From Adiantum capillus-veneris (Eukaryota; Streptophyta; Polypodiopsida; Polypodiales; Pteridaceae): a stretch of DNA of 64,000 nt. A model generated the notes under the pieces. It made no database searches. It worked only from the letters and a program-made list of their open reading frames with translations, and was not told the origin of the DNA. Location of the stretch: NCBI GenBank assembly GCA_014529385.2, contig CM043971.1, forward strand, positions 32,448,709 through 32,512,708, read 5' to 3'. The position numbers and the translations under genes are program-made. Positions 10,365 to 21,475 of the stretch are shown here, piece after piece (the stretch's first letter is position 1; each line of letters begins with the position of its first letter).

Positions 10365-11303
10365 TGTTAAGGCGGTTACGCCGCTAGCGGAAGCTAAATA
10401 GCGAGAACTCAACCAACAACAGAATTTGTCAGACGAGGACGGAGCTTGACCCGCAGGCGCATGGAAACAACTAGGTGGGTGTCAAATCACCTACTCGACC
10501 TTCTAATGACAATCACTACTAAGGAAATCAAATCTAAGTTCTAAAATACGCAAGTGACTGAAATCCGTACTACGAACGAATGCTATACGAAACAAGATTT
10601 AGAATCATAGAATCGATCTCAAACTCAAGGGGAAGTCTATACACTAGGTAAGAACAACACCCTAAAGACTTGAACTGCAAAATCAACCCATAACCACTCC
10701 GTGCGGTAAACGCGTATGAAGACAGGCCAAAAAATACAGGTGATTGAAACTTGACCCCGATAGTACTAATGTGTAGCTCTACTCGTTGTGGTTCTATAGA
10801 TATGCTGCACGCTCCATTCCGACACACGAGTTGGAAGAAAACTCACACCGAAGCTTGTAGGAACTTACCACATATAGATGCCGATAGCGTGCACTCTTGG
10901 TATCTGTGCGTAGCTCTCGCCGTTGCTAACACAATGGCTGTGTCGCTTCTCCAATGGCGGCTCCGTAGCTCGCGTAGCAACTAGATAAGACTCTCTCTCT
11001 CTCTCTCTCTCAGACACAGTCATGGCGCTCCAAAAACTCACTTTGATTAATAATCTGAATCCTCCCTTAGGTTACAAAAACTTTGGCTTATATACCTCAG
11101 CCTTGGAGGTGAGAACATCTCTAACTCATTACATCAGCAAGTGAAATTACTTCGGGATTACAAGCTGGAAACTCAATTGAGTCCCGTTACTTAATGAATG
11201 GCTCAAATCAAAATTAATGTCGGAAAGACATTTATTACAATCAATGGTTACAAAATGATGAGTGTGAGCAAAAATGTGGGTGTGATCCTCTGCTGGCTCA
11301 ACA
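10365..11303 (-). repeat. gypsy-1 5' LTR
   Basis: In element orientation the LTR starts TGTTGAGCC and ends CCTTAACA, giving the usual TG...CA ends and 939 bp. The inner end is fixed by the primer site two bases away and the outer end by the point where copia-1 coding sequence begins. No second copy lies in the window to confirm it. A short CT run lies at 10988-11010. Confidence 0.75.
11087..11094 (-). promoter_or_regulatory. TATA box of gypsy-1 LTR
   Basis: The minus strand reads TATATAAG inside the LTR, about 210 bp from its outer end. It would place the start of transcription near 11060 and the U3/R border there. No experimental support. Confidence 0.5.
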
Positions 11304-11554
11304 ATGCCCTTGGTTTGAACATATCCCTTTGCCACAAGCCTTGCCTTATACTTGGGTTTTGCATCAATAGTTTTGATTTTATACACCCATTTGTTAGGAA
11401 TAGCCTTCCTTCCTTTGGGCAATTCAACCAAATCCCAAGTATGATTAGCATGCAAAGCTTTAATCTCTTCCTGCATAGCAAGCTTCCACTTGTCGTTGTG
11501 CTCACATGTCTTTGCCTCTTTATACGTAAGAGGCTCTCCCTCATCTGTCAACAT
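11304..11554 (-). pseudogene. copia-1 reverse transcriptase, N-terminal fragment
   Basis: The fragment carries the conserved copia entry to reverse transcriptase: EPLTYKEA, then W..AM..EI.AL..N.TW.LV.LP.G..AI..KWVYK, then KARLVAKGY. It stops after KGYVQTKGI at the gypsy-1 LTR; the continued frame down to 11147 is LTR sequence. No catalytic aspartates are present, so it cannot be active. Confidence 0.85.
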
Positions 11555-11871
11555 AATGTAATGTAAAGAGGGGTCATATCAACTCACAGGCCGTCTTTGA
11601 CGAGTAGACCGCCTCACCCAATGATCCACATTATCCGGCAATGGGTTTACATCAGGTGGGACTACAAAATAATCAACAATGGGCTGCTCTACATCATTTT
11701 CAGCACCATTTTCAGCATTGTTTCTTGGCTGCAAATGCCCTTCAGGAGCCTCAATTTGCTATCCAACATCATCTGGCTCAAACACCACTGGATCATCTAC
11801 ATTTTCAGCCATTTGTGGTGCATCCTGAGGGTCAAAAATAGGCATAACAGGTGGCTGGCCATGCTAAAATT

Positions 11872-12883
11872 TCACCCTTTTATGGTCATGCTTTGAGGCA
11901 CAATTGTTTTGAAGCAGCCTTGCCTCATTAAAAACAACATCCTGGCTGCCCTTTTGAGCTGAGGTAACCGAATCCTGTAACCCATTTCGCCTTCTTCACC
12001 ATATTCCATGAAGAGGCCTTTAATGGACTTCGCATCTAGTTTACTCCTCAACTCAGGTCTAACATGCACAAAAGCTTCGCAACCAAAAATGCGTAAGTGA
12101 TCATATGAAGCTGGCTTGCCAAACCAAACCTCTTCAGGGATGTCACCTTTCAAAGACATGTGAGGGGATCGATTGCATATATGCACTGCAGTTTTCAAAG
12201 CTTCTCCCCAAAATCCATGAGAGAGATTAGCTGTGGACAGCATGCATCTCACCCTCTCACAAAGTGTCCTATTGAATCTTTGAGCCACAGCATTAGAAGA
12301 GGGGCTGTATGGCACAGTAAGCTCCCTCTTAATGCCCAAATTTTCACAAAACTTGTTATATTCAGCACTTGTGTACTTCCCCCCCATTGTCTGTACGCAA
12401 GCATTTTAGCTTTCTACCTGTTTGGGTGGTCACAAATGCATGAAATCTCTTAAATGCAGCAAAGGCTTCATCCTTAGACTTAAGCAAATAAACCCAAATT
12501 TTCCTAGAATGATCATCAACAAAAGAGATAAAATAACATGCACCACCCATAGATTTAGTAGGCATGCTACATACATCAGAATGTACAAGATCAAGCACAC
12601 AAGATTTACGAGAGACACCAGAGTAATAAGAACGCTTTACTTGCTTGCCATATTGACATTCATTACAAAAATCAAGCTTTGTGCCTTTAGCATCAAGCTT
12701 GTTCAAAGTACAAAGCTTAGAAAGGCCCTTTTGGCTCATATGGCCAAGCCTCTTGTGCCACAACTCCATGTGAGAGTTAATTTCAGCCAATGCAATAAAC
12801 TTGCCCAACACGGCCTTTCCATGCATGCAGTAAAGTGTCCCTTTCTTTGTGCCCTTTACAATCAGCCTTGAGCCTTTGGTCAT
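11872..12883 (-). pseudogene. copia-1 GAG-pre-integrase and integrase
   Basis: Two overlapping frames, 12883-12362 and 12387-11872, give the zinc-binding pre-integrase domain (H..LGHMS, then CNECQYGKQ) and the integrase core. The first two acidic residues are present (HSDV and RTDNGGE). At the third position the usual VAERMNR-like motif reads VAQRFNRTL, so the catalytic Glu appears replaced by Gln. A frameshift lies near 12370-12387. The last part of the frame (below about 11950) no longer resembles the family. Confidence 0.85.
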
Positions 12884-12889
12884 TTTCCA

Positions 12890-13273
12890 TTATCCTCTCT
12901 CAAACAAGATGTTGTAACCATGCATGTACATCTGACCAACAGAAAGCAGACTCTTCTTGATTCCCGGCACATATCTAACATCATGCAAGACAAGCTCATT
13001 CATGCCATCTATGGAGAGATGCACAGTGCCAATACCCTCAATGGAACATGCATGATTGTTTCCAAGGTATACATGGTCACGCTTGCCTGCATCAATAGTA
13101 GAGAAACACTCCTTGATAGGAGTCACATGAAATGAAGCACCGGAATCAACAATCCAAGTTTGGGACAATGCATCATTGACAGTCAACAAAGCATCAATAA
13201 GATCACTCTTGGTGATCTGCATGTCCTGTGAATGAATATTTAGAGAGGCATCATAGTTATAAGCAAGTGGCAC
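12890..13273 (-). pseudogene. copia-1 aspartic protease
   Basis: Motif TWIVDSGASFHVTP with the DSG active site, followed by YLGNNHACSIEGIGTV and LHDVRYVPGIKKSLLSVGQ, the standard copia protease arrangement. A TAA at 12890-12892 separates it in phase from the pre-integrase frame that starts at 12883, so one stop mutation splits an originally single polyprotein. Confidence 0.85.
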
Positions 13274-13417
13274 ACAAGATGTCCTCTACATCTGACAGCT
13301 CCTCACTCACGACACTAGAAGCCACATTGGCCTTCTCTTTATCCTTTGAGCTATCCAGTGCATCTGTCTGGACTTCCTTCTTCTCTTTCTTTTTGTCTCC
13401 GCCATTCTTTTTCCTTT

Positions 13418-13740
13418 CTAACTCAGCTTTGTCTTTGTCACATTGGCCTTCTCTTTGTCCTTTGAGCTATCCTGTTGGTAGAGATCTCCCTCTCCACTTG
13501 CTTTCCTCTTGATTTCTTCATTCAAGATAGAACCCCTAACACCATCAAAGGTCAAATCGGGGTTATTGGACAACGAAACCACCAAAGTTTCCCATGACTC
13601 AGGTAAGGTCACAAGCAAGAAGATAGCTTTCAGCTTATCATCAAAAGGGGGCAAGCCAGAATCCTGTAACTACGACAAAGCACCTGCGAATAATGACAAG
13701 TGCTCTGCCACGCTCTTGGATTCATCTAGTTGCATGCCAA
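13418..13740 (-). pseudogene. copia-1 gag, C-terminal half
   Basis: Typical copia gag sequence (MQLDESKSVAEHL, then LLVTLPESWETLVVSL, then LNEEIKRK) runs from the gypsy-2 junction downwards, broken by a frameshift near 13660. Below 13418 a Lys/Asp-rich repetitive tail follows without a zinc knuckle that I can see. The N-terminal half lies on the other side of gypsy-2 at 25370-25788. Confidence 0.8.
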
Positions 13741-13892
13741 TGACGGACGGACCCCGAACCCTGACGGCCTCTAAAACGACGGGGGCCGAATGGCACACCT
13801 CGAGCCTGCCACGGTAAAGTGAACAAGGAGCACCACCTAGCTTTGAGCGGCTAGGATGCAAAACCACGATGGTATGAACACCGCAAATCTAC

Positions 13893-13933
<41 letters not shown>

Positions 13934-14982
13934 CAAATGATGAAAACCCTCGGGGGTGTGAGGGTGAATTATTTCTGCAATATTTACACAACGGCATGCC
14001 GTGGTGGTAGAGGGGTAGGGAGAGGAGGTGGTGCAACCTACTTGGTGCGTTCTCTAAGACGACTCAATGATTGTGAATACTCACTACCAAGAGCGTGCAT
14101 ACGTGTGTGCATCGACCATTGGAGTCGACAGATGGATATGGTTCCCTTCGCATGGTGCAATTCCCAAGGAAAACCCAACATACACGCCCCCTCCCCATGA
14201 TGGTGATAGTGTCAATCCCTCCCACTACATTCTACCAAATGCTTGGCTCCTCATGAATTGCCCCCCCCCCCGCCCCCCGATAGTGACTTCTCAGTGCCAA
14301 TTTATAGGTGTTGGCTGCTTAGATTATGGTAATCCCATTGTGGTTAGGGTAAGCTTAATCGGGGAGACAAAGCAAGTGGTGGGCCCGGTGTGGTTGACCC
14401 TTGCTTTCTTTTGGGAGGTTATTTAAAGATGGGAATCTCTAGGTGGGCCTTTGTGACCATCACCTAAAGAGAGGATATTTACAAAAATGGAAATTTACAA
14501 TGGCTCGGGTGAAAACTGAAGATAATGATGAAAATAACCTATAAATTACTAGGATGGCATCGTGGTTGCGTGTTCCCGGCGAATGGTGAGCTGCTGGTAC
14601 GTCGGTGTCGAGCGTACTTCTTTTCGGAGTCGGCCGGGGCATGCCTTCGACGCATTTTCTCTTTTTTTTGTTGGCGGCATGTGCTTTGGATCCTTCTTCT
14701 TTATTCCTTGATGTCGTAATTGTTTCTTCTCCTTTGTATTTGTGGTGCGGTGCGTATATGCGTGTGTGTGTGTGTATTCGTGCATAAGGACGTGTGTGTG
14801 TATGTATATGTATGTGTGTGCGCAAACGTGCGTGGGAAGGGGGGCTTTATATATATATATATATAGTTTTTATGTTTTTTTTTTTTCCTTGTTGATGGCG
14901 GATGGCCGGCGGCTGCCTTCTGCTGCGAGAGGCGACTAGGTGGGGGGGAATGAGGGTGGGGGTAAAGAGAGTGTGTGTGTGC

Positions 14983-15046
<64 letters not shown>

Positions 15047-15199
15047 CTACGGTATGGTGTGTGTGTGTGTTGTGTGTGTGCGTGTGTATGGTGTGTGAGC
15101 GGTGTGTGAGCGCCCGGGTGGGTGTGTGGGTGGTCCTGCGGACTTGAGCGCACAGCGCTGAAGGGGAGAGAGGGGAGGGGGGGGGGGGTGATTGTGTGT

Positions 15200-15258
<59 letters not shown>

Positions 15259-15328
15259 GTTCCTATGACGGTGTCCGTGAGAAGGAGAGAGAGGGAGAGA
15301 GGATTTTCCTTTGCATGGCCTAAGCACC

Positions 15329-15386
<58 letters not shown>

Positions 15387-15443
15387 GGTCCACGCTGAGC
15401 TGAGAGAGAGAGATTGTGAGGGAGAGGGAGGGGTGAGGCTTTG

Positions 15444-15505
<62 letters not shown>

Positions 15506-15587
15506 GAGGTGTGGAGTGGGGTAGGGGAGATGTGTGGGTGAGAGAGAGAGGGGGGGGGTTCATTGTCTTGCATGGGAGCTTGAGGAC

Positions 15588-15632
<45 letters not shown>

Positions 15633-16209
15633 AAGTCAATGGGTGGAGTGAGGGAATATATCCGCGGGCCAAGAGAGGGGGGGAATGAGGCCGAGGGGAG
15701 GGAAATGAGGCCAAGGGAGGGTGAGGCGAGCGGGTGGGGAAGAGGGAGGAGGGGCAGGGGAGGGAATATTAGCGGGCCAAGGGGGGGGTAGTGAGAGTGG
15801 GGGGAGGAGAAATGTGAGGGGGAATGTAAAGGGTGAGTGTAAGAATACGAAGAGCGGAGGGGAGGGGGGGGGGGGGGGGGGGGGGGAGGGGGGGTGTTTC
15901 CATGCGGCTCACACACAGGGAGCATGAGAGAGGGGTCGGGAATTTGTTTTTTTTTTTTTTTTCAAAGCTTTCGCCTGGCCGGGGGGGTTTGAGAGTGGGG
16001 GTAAATTGGGAGAGAGGATATTGGGGGGGGGGGGGGGGGGTATGTAGGGAAAATGAGGGAGAGAGAGAGAGAGAGAGAGGGTGTTATTTATCCAATGCCC
16101 GTCGGGCGGGAGGGGGGAAAATAAGCTAGGGGGGGGTAATGAGAGTGGGGGTAGAGAAGGTAAGTTTTTTCCTCTTTTTTTTTCTTTGATTTTCGAAAGT
16201 CGGCTATTA
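13741..16209 (-). repeat. gypsy-2 3' LTR (about 2.47 kb, microsatellite-rich)
   Basis: In element orientation it begins TAATAGCC (TG decayed to TA) after a purine run AAGAGAGAGGG and ends GTCCGTCA. It matches the 5' LTR along its length except for length differences in simple repeats. Simple repeats on the + strand: GA at 13900-13928, GT at 14983-15042, GA at 15203-15255, 15333-15384 and 15448-15499, 41 G at 15590-15630, further G runs near 15870 and 16025. A TATA-like run lies at 14848-14866. The long proline, serine-leucine and threonine-histidine frames in this region are translations of these repeats and not genes. Confidence 0.9.
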
Positions 16210-16315
16210 TTAGCCCTCTCTCTTAGGCTAGAGGCATTCATGCTTCCAGCCCTTCTTCTGCTTCTTCAGCTGTAGAGTTAGAGGGTTCTCCCTCTTCTGG
16301 AATGTTTAGCACGAA
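16210..16315 (-). other. gypsy-2 3' untranslated end with polypurine tract
   Basis: On the minus strand a purine run AAGAGAGAGGG (+ strand about 16215-16225) lies just before the LTR, as expected for plus-strand priming. No coding sequence is seen here. Confidence 0.6.
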
Positions 16316-17929
16316 TTATGGGTCAAACCTAAGAAAATACCTTTTCAGTCTCCATCCATTGACCCTAGTCTTGTGAATTCTCCCATCTGCTTCCATCAGC
16401 TTATAGCTGCCGTTGTCATAGTGTTTCTTGATGATGAATGGCCCTTCCCATCTTGGTTGAAATTTCTTATCCTTCCTAGTGTCAAATCTGTTGTCGTATC
16501 GCAGTACTAACATGCCTTTTTCCAGTCCTTTTTCTTTAAGCCCTTGATTGAAAGTGAGCCGACGTCGTTCTACCTGTGCTGCATAGTGATTGATTGCTTC
16601 TTCCCTATCCAGTTGGAGTCTCTCTAGATCCAAGATGTGGTTTCGGAGGTTTACAATTGGACGGTGTGTCTAGCTAGCCAAGACTCGTAAGCTGGCTATT
16701 TGTACCTCAATGGGTAGAATTGCCTCCTTCCCATAAACTAGATGGAAAGGAGTGAAACCTAGTGATGTTCGGAACGTTGTTCTGTAGGCCCAAAGAGCTG
16801 CCATGAGATGTTTATCCCAGTCCCCTGTGTGGTTGTTCACTTGTTTTGTGATGATTTTGCAAATCATTCCATTTACCTTCTCTACCATACCATTGCATTG
16901 TGGGTAGTATGGTGTGGAATGCCTACGTGTGATGCCTAACTTCTTCATTAGTTCTCCCACCAAATCACCTCTGAATCCTTGTCCTCTATCTGATATTATC
17001 TCAAGAGGAGTGCCAAAATGGCAAACGATATGCTCAAAAATGAACTTTGCCACCTCTTCGGCTGTAATGCGGGTAGTGGCCGTTGCTTCTGCCCATCGAG
17101 TCATGTAGTCTACACCCACTATGATGTACAGTTTACCTGATTGGTCCCTTGGTAAAGGACCGATTGCATCTATTCCCCATTTCTCAAAAGGACCATATGA
17201 AATGATAGGGGTTTGTGGCTCGTAGGTTAACGTGCGATCACTGGCCACTTGACAAGCCTTACATGTTTTACACCAATGGTGTACATCCCTGTTCAAACTA
17301 GGCCAAAAGTATCCTGCCTGTAGAATCTTCCTACTGGTGATATCTAGAGCAAAATGACAGCCGCAGACGCCGTCATGGCAACTTGAAATTACCTCTGTGA
17401 TTTCACTGGAGGTTGGCACCCGCCTAAGAATTTGATCTTTTCCCTTACAATACAAGTGGTTGTCTATAAGGCGGTACCTAGTAGCCTTCCTTACCAACCA
17501 TTGTTTTTGGCCTTTGGTGTGTCCTGCTGGACATTCTTTTGTATCTAGAAAACTGATGATATCAGGCATAGCATCACTACCTTGGAAGAGGGGTAGTTTT
17601 AACTTGATTGCTCCTACGGGAACGTCTTGTATTCTTTCTTTAGCTAGTGCATCTGCCTCTTGATTTTCTGCTCTGGGGACATGGAAGAGTCTCACTGCTT
17701 CAAACTTCTTTAGAAGGTCCTTAACTTGGCGAAGTTGACCAAGTAAAACTTGATTTTTGCACTCCCAGGTGCCATTTATTTGCCTTATCAAAAGCAAAGC
17801 ATCGTCGAACACATTTAGGTGCTGAATTCTTTGTGAAATACATTGTTCCAACCCAAGGATTAGGGCTACATATTCTGCTTCATTGTTGGAGTGGGAGTGT
17901 AATAACTGCCCCATGGAGAATACTCTTTC
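16316..17929 (-). pseudogene. gypsy-2 second RNase H and integrase
   Basis: The segment starts after a TAA at 17930-17932 that is in phase with the upstream RNase H frame. First comes the end of a plant aRNH-type RNase H (SNNEAEYVALILGLE, later EADALAKE). Integrase follows: zinc region ending CKTCKACQ, core with WGIDAIGP, ISDRGQGF and NGMVEKVNG giving the D, D, E triad. A second in-phase stop, TAG at 16670-16672, lies before the C-terminal domain (KFQPRWEGPFIIKKHYDNGSY). Intact catalytic residues but split protein. Confidence 0.88.
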
Positions 17930-18580
17930 TTACTGTTTGTTGAAAATGACCATGCCTGCTGCCGACTGATCCATTGTTCTCTTGTATGCTCCGTCAAAGA
18001 AAAGAGATTGAGCTCTCTCTAGCTTAGGACTTTCTATCGCTGGTGTTCCTTCCTTTGCCTCCGTGTTGACCTTCAGCTTCTTCTCATAATGGCGATGAGT
18101 GAGGATTCCTGCTAAACTAGCCCTGGTGGAGTTTTCTACTTGCATGGTGTAGTCAAACTCTTGTAGTCTAATTAACCACTTTGAGATCCTAGATGAGACA
18201 TCCATGTGTCGCATTACATATGGGAAAACCTCCTCCATTGTCAGGATTACAAAGGGTCTAGGCAGGAGATAGGAGCGGAACTTTGTGGTAGCAAACATTA
18301 GTGCTAGAACCATGTGTTCTACTTCGGTAAATCCTTTTTTTGGTGGGGTCATGACCCGACTAGAGAAGTAAATAGGGCGCATGAAATCCTTTTGCATTAG
18401 CACTGCTCCTAGTGTATCATTTACCACACTAGGGTTCACATAAAATGGCTTGTCCCACTTAGGAGGTGAAATAGTGGGAAGCTTAGCTAGGATTTGCTTC
18501 ACCTCAATAAATTGCTGCTCGTTCTCTTCACTCCATGAGAAGACATCCCTTTGGGTGAGTTGTTGTAGGGGAAGGACCAC
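17930..18580 (-). pseudogene. gypsy-2 RNase H (Ty3-type, then start of aRNH)
   Basis: Motifs FSWSEENEQQFIEVKQIL, a PFYVNPSVVNDTLGAVLMQ tether region, YFSSRVM and FTEVEHMVLALMFA belong to the RNase H following Ty3 reverse transcriptase. The downstream LFFDGAYKR begins a second RNase H. Dual RNase H is a trait of the plant Tat lineage, so I place gypsy-2 there. The frame ends in TAA before the second domain is complete. Confidence 0.8.
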
Positions 18581-19428
18581 TTGAGATAGCAGGTGAATGA
18601 ACCTGCAAGTATCTTACCTTCTGAAGGAAAGAAACCAGCTGCTTGGCTGTGGTGGGTGATGATAAAGATACCAGAGCCTGAATCTTGCTAGGGTCAACTT
18701 CGATTCCTTTTGTTAAAATTACTTGACCAAGGAGAGTGACTTTGCTCTCACCAATGTGACACTTATCCACGTTGAGTTGGCCACCCAAGGTTTGCAGCCT
18801 GGTTAAGCCTTCATAGACTTTGCTTAAATGAAGGGCTCGTGAGCTATAAATGCAAAAATCATCTATGAAAACCCATATTGATGTTCCAAAGTAGGGTTGG
18901 AAAACAAAAGTTACATAGTGTTGAAACGTGGCCGGGGCGTTAGTGAGGCCAAACGGCATCACTCTGTAGGCAAAACATCCCCAAGGTGTGATGAACGTTG
19001 TCTTCTTCTGATCCTCCTCCGCAATGCTAATCTGGAAGTATCCTGAGTACCCATCGCATACTGTGTATTGTTCGTGACCTGCCACTTCAATGAGTATTTT
19101 ATCCTGGAATGGGAGGGGAAAGTGGTCCCTCCTCGTGGCTGCATTGAGAGGTTTATAATCCACACAGACTCCCCACTTACCTTTTTTTTTTGGTGTGACT
19201 AGTGACTGGGGAGACCCATTCTGAGTCTTCGACAGGATAGATGAAACCTGCTTGTAGCAAACTTCTCACTTCTTTAAGCAATGCCTCTTGTTGGATTACT
19301 CCAAGTCTTCTGAGCTTTTGTACTACGGGTTTACTGCCTTCCTTGAGCTTTATGTGGTGTTGTACTACTGTAATTCCTATGATCTTATCATAGCCATCAA
19401 TGAACAAAGTAGTGAAGTTACCTAACAT
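18528..19428 (-). pseudogene. gypsy-2 reverse transcriptase
   Basis: Two frames (19428-19177 and 19163-18528) give one reverse transcriptase: the N-terminal AGFIYPVEDSEWVSP, then DYKPLNAAT, DGYSGYFQI, MPFGLTNAPATFQ, and the catalytic FIDDFCIYS. The frames are separated at a run of ten A near 19184-19193, where a one-base slip would produce the shift. A further frameshift near 18600 separates it from RNase H. Confidence 0.9.
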
Positions 19429-19458
19429 GAAGACGTACTCCTTCCTTTCTTCATTGGT

Positions 19459-19716
19459 TTACTCATTTGAGAGCATTCTTTGTAGCTTACCTGCATCCTC
19501 CAAGGACTGCATGCCTGATGATTCCTCTTGGTTTGCCGAGGTTGCTTTAGATTGTGTTAATCTGTTTGGGTCTTTAAGAATGACTCCCATTACTTCGATG
19601 CTACTGTCACTTCCGTCGGTGGTGGTCGTCTCTTCTCCGGAGGTAGACGAGTAGTCGCTGGTGGACTCGTCTTCTGAAGCCTCCAAGATCATGTCGTGCT
19701 GCTTTCCAGTCCTCAT
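19459..19716 (-). pseudogene. gypsy-2 acidic Ser/Thr-rich linker
   Basis: About 85 residues rich in Ser, Thr, Glu and Asp between protease and reverse transcriptase. Overlaps the end of the protease frame in another phase, so a frameshift is likely at about 19713. No catalytic motif. Confidence 0.55.
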
Positions 19717-20504
19717 GTCGTAGAATATGGACTTCCCTTAGCATCCTTCATCTGGATCATCCCGGTGATCCAGTCTTGTTTAGCTTCTATAGCCATAAGC
19801 CAAGGTCTTCCAAGAATGATGGGGTAGCCCTCCCCTTTGTGTGGCATGACGAAGATGTCTACCTCCACTTCTGTATTGAATGCTTTTACTTTGACCGCAT
19901 TTACAATGCCTACGTATTTCACTCTTACATTGTTTGCCATCTTGGCTCGGCAGGCTGTCGGCCTACTTACCTCTAGACCTAGATGGTGCATCATCTTTTC
20001 ACTCATGATGCATATTTGTGCGCCACCATCTATGTAGACGTTTGAAATCCGTTGCCCCTTGATGTGAGCGTCCATGGTTGGCAGGATGTCCTCGAGATCC
20101 CTCCCAGAGATAGCCCCAGCTATCGTGGGTCTTGATTTCCTGATACTTACCATTTTCGTCCATTGCCTCCTCATTCTGGGTGCAAGGTGGAGTAATTGGG
20201 GCCAAGTTATCTTCGGGCCCTGCATTAACACATCCTGAACTAAGTCATAGGGTTGTGTATACTCACCTAATGAGAAGTCCACGATGTCTATCTTCCGCCG
20301 CGGTTTAGCTGCTTGCTTGCTAGACTCGGCCTTCCCTTTCATCTTCTCTTCTCTTTGAGATGCCTCCTCGTGCCTCGCACGCTTAACTCCCATAGCATCC
20401 ACTTCTTCTACCTTCGCTTTTCCTTTGTGCTTCTCTCGAGCTGACTCTTCTACCTTCGCCTTCCCTTTAGCCTCCAAGATAATAACACTCACCGCTTGGT
20501 TCAC
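19713..20504 (-). pseudogene. gypsy-2 aspartic protease region
   Basis: Motif SNVYIDGGAQICIM is the protease active site in the IDGG form common in plant Tat-like elements, followed by IILGRPWLMAIEA. The N-terminal 90 residues are Lys/Glu-rich. The product would cleave the polyprotein in the particle. Phase differs from the neighbours on both sides. Confidence 0.82.
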
Positions 20505-20555
20505 AGCAGGTGGTGGGGGTAGTGGCGGAATGAGAGGTTGGGGTGGTGGTTGCTG

Positions 20556-20912
20556 TTATACAGGTGGTCGAAGGATTTGGACCGGTGGGATTGGTCCTTT
20601 CTGCCTAGGTGGTGGTGGTCTTGCTCTTGGCCGAGAGATCTGATTCTGTTTCCCCCCTCTATTGAAATTATGTCTCCTTGGGTGTGGGCAGTAGTACATT
20701 CCATGGCCATCTTCCCCGCAGTTGTAACAGTGGTACTCTGGGTTCTGCCTTCGTTGTCCCCTTCCTTGTTCTGGGTTTCTGCCAGATGCATGCCCTTGCT
20801 GCACCAAATTCACAAATAAACTCTCTAGTTGGGTGGTGATGCAACTCAGCAGGTCTTGCTGTTCTTCTGATGCTTCCTGTGGTTGGACTCTATGATTGGC
20901 TGTTGCAGCCAC
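20556..20912 (-). pseudogene. gypsy-2 nucleocapsid with CCHC zinc knuckle
   Basis: Contains CYNCGEDGHGMYYC, a canonical CX2CX4HX4C knuckle, between Arg/Gln-rich and Pro/Arg-rich stretches. Its frame overlaps the gag frame end by 67 bp, consistent with a frameshift near 20880. Confidence 0.85.
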
Positions 20913-21475
20913 TGGGGTTGGTCGGGCCGAGCTCGTTTCCTGGACTCGTTTACTCTTGCTTGCATTCGTAGCTTCTTATCTTTAAGGCGGGCTACTTCGA
21001 CTGCCAACTCATATGTTGCAGGAAACCTTCCCTTCACCTTCTCTCTAAGCGACGACCATAGACTAGCAATGAAACGGTCCTTCTTTAGGAAATCAGGCAC
21101 TCCTTCGCCTTCCTCCAGTGTGGCAACCCATCTCTCCCATAAGTCCACAAACTTTGACTCGTAGGTGGCATACTCCAGCAGGCCTCCCTGCTTTAATTCT
21201 GTCAGTAGCTGCCATAGCTTCTCCGAGGTTGTGCCTCCACCAAACCTCTTTACAAAAGCAACCCTTAACACATCCCATGCATTCTTGGTAGCCTGGGGCA
21301 ATGCATTATACCAGGACTTGGCCTCTACTTTCATCAGTAGAGGAAAAATTCTAAGTCGTGAAACGTCGTCATCTTTGTTGGAGACGACACAAGCAATGTC
21401 GAAATCATCCAAAAAGTCGGTGGGGAGATCCTCTCCCTTCTTTCCATTGAACGTGGGGAAAGAAACACTTGCCAT
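20846..21475 (-). pseudogene. gypsy-2 gag
   Basis: Starts MASVSFPTFNGKKGED and carries the Ty3 gag pattern (RIFPLLMKVEAKSWYNALP, AFVKRFGGGTT, LLEYATYESKFVDLWERW). Length to the frameshift is 209 residues, about that of a capsid domain. The start is supported by the good match of the following residues. Confidence 0.82.

Larger units (their letters stand above)
3378..11303 (-). mobile_element. gypsy-1: 3'-truncated Ty3/gypsy retrotransposon
   Basis: On the minus strand the order is 5' LTR (11303-10365), tRNA-Asp type primer site, a 1.4-kb leader, an unusual gag N-terminal extension, gag, double zinc knuckle, aspartic protease, and the first residues of reverse transcriptase. The rest of pol and the 3' LTR are absent from the window; the element ends next to the RAG1-like gene. 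Its 5' LTR abuts copia-1 reverse transcriptase at 11303/11304, so gypsy-1 inserted into copia-1. The coding region is broken by two frameshifts and one in-frame amber codon. Confidence 0.85.

Noticed and set aside
14701-15925. Long frames rich in Pro, Ser-Leu, Thr-His or Arg-Glu on both strands
   Set aside because: They are translations of GA, GT and poly-G microsatellites inside the gypsy-2 3' LTR; the same holds for 23594-25085.
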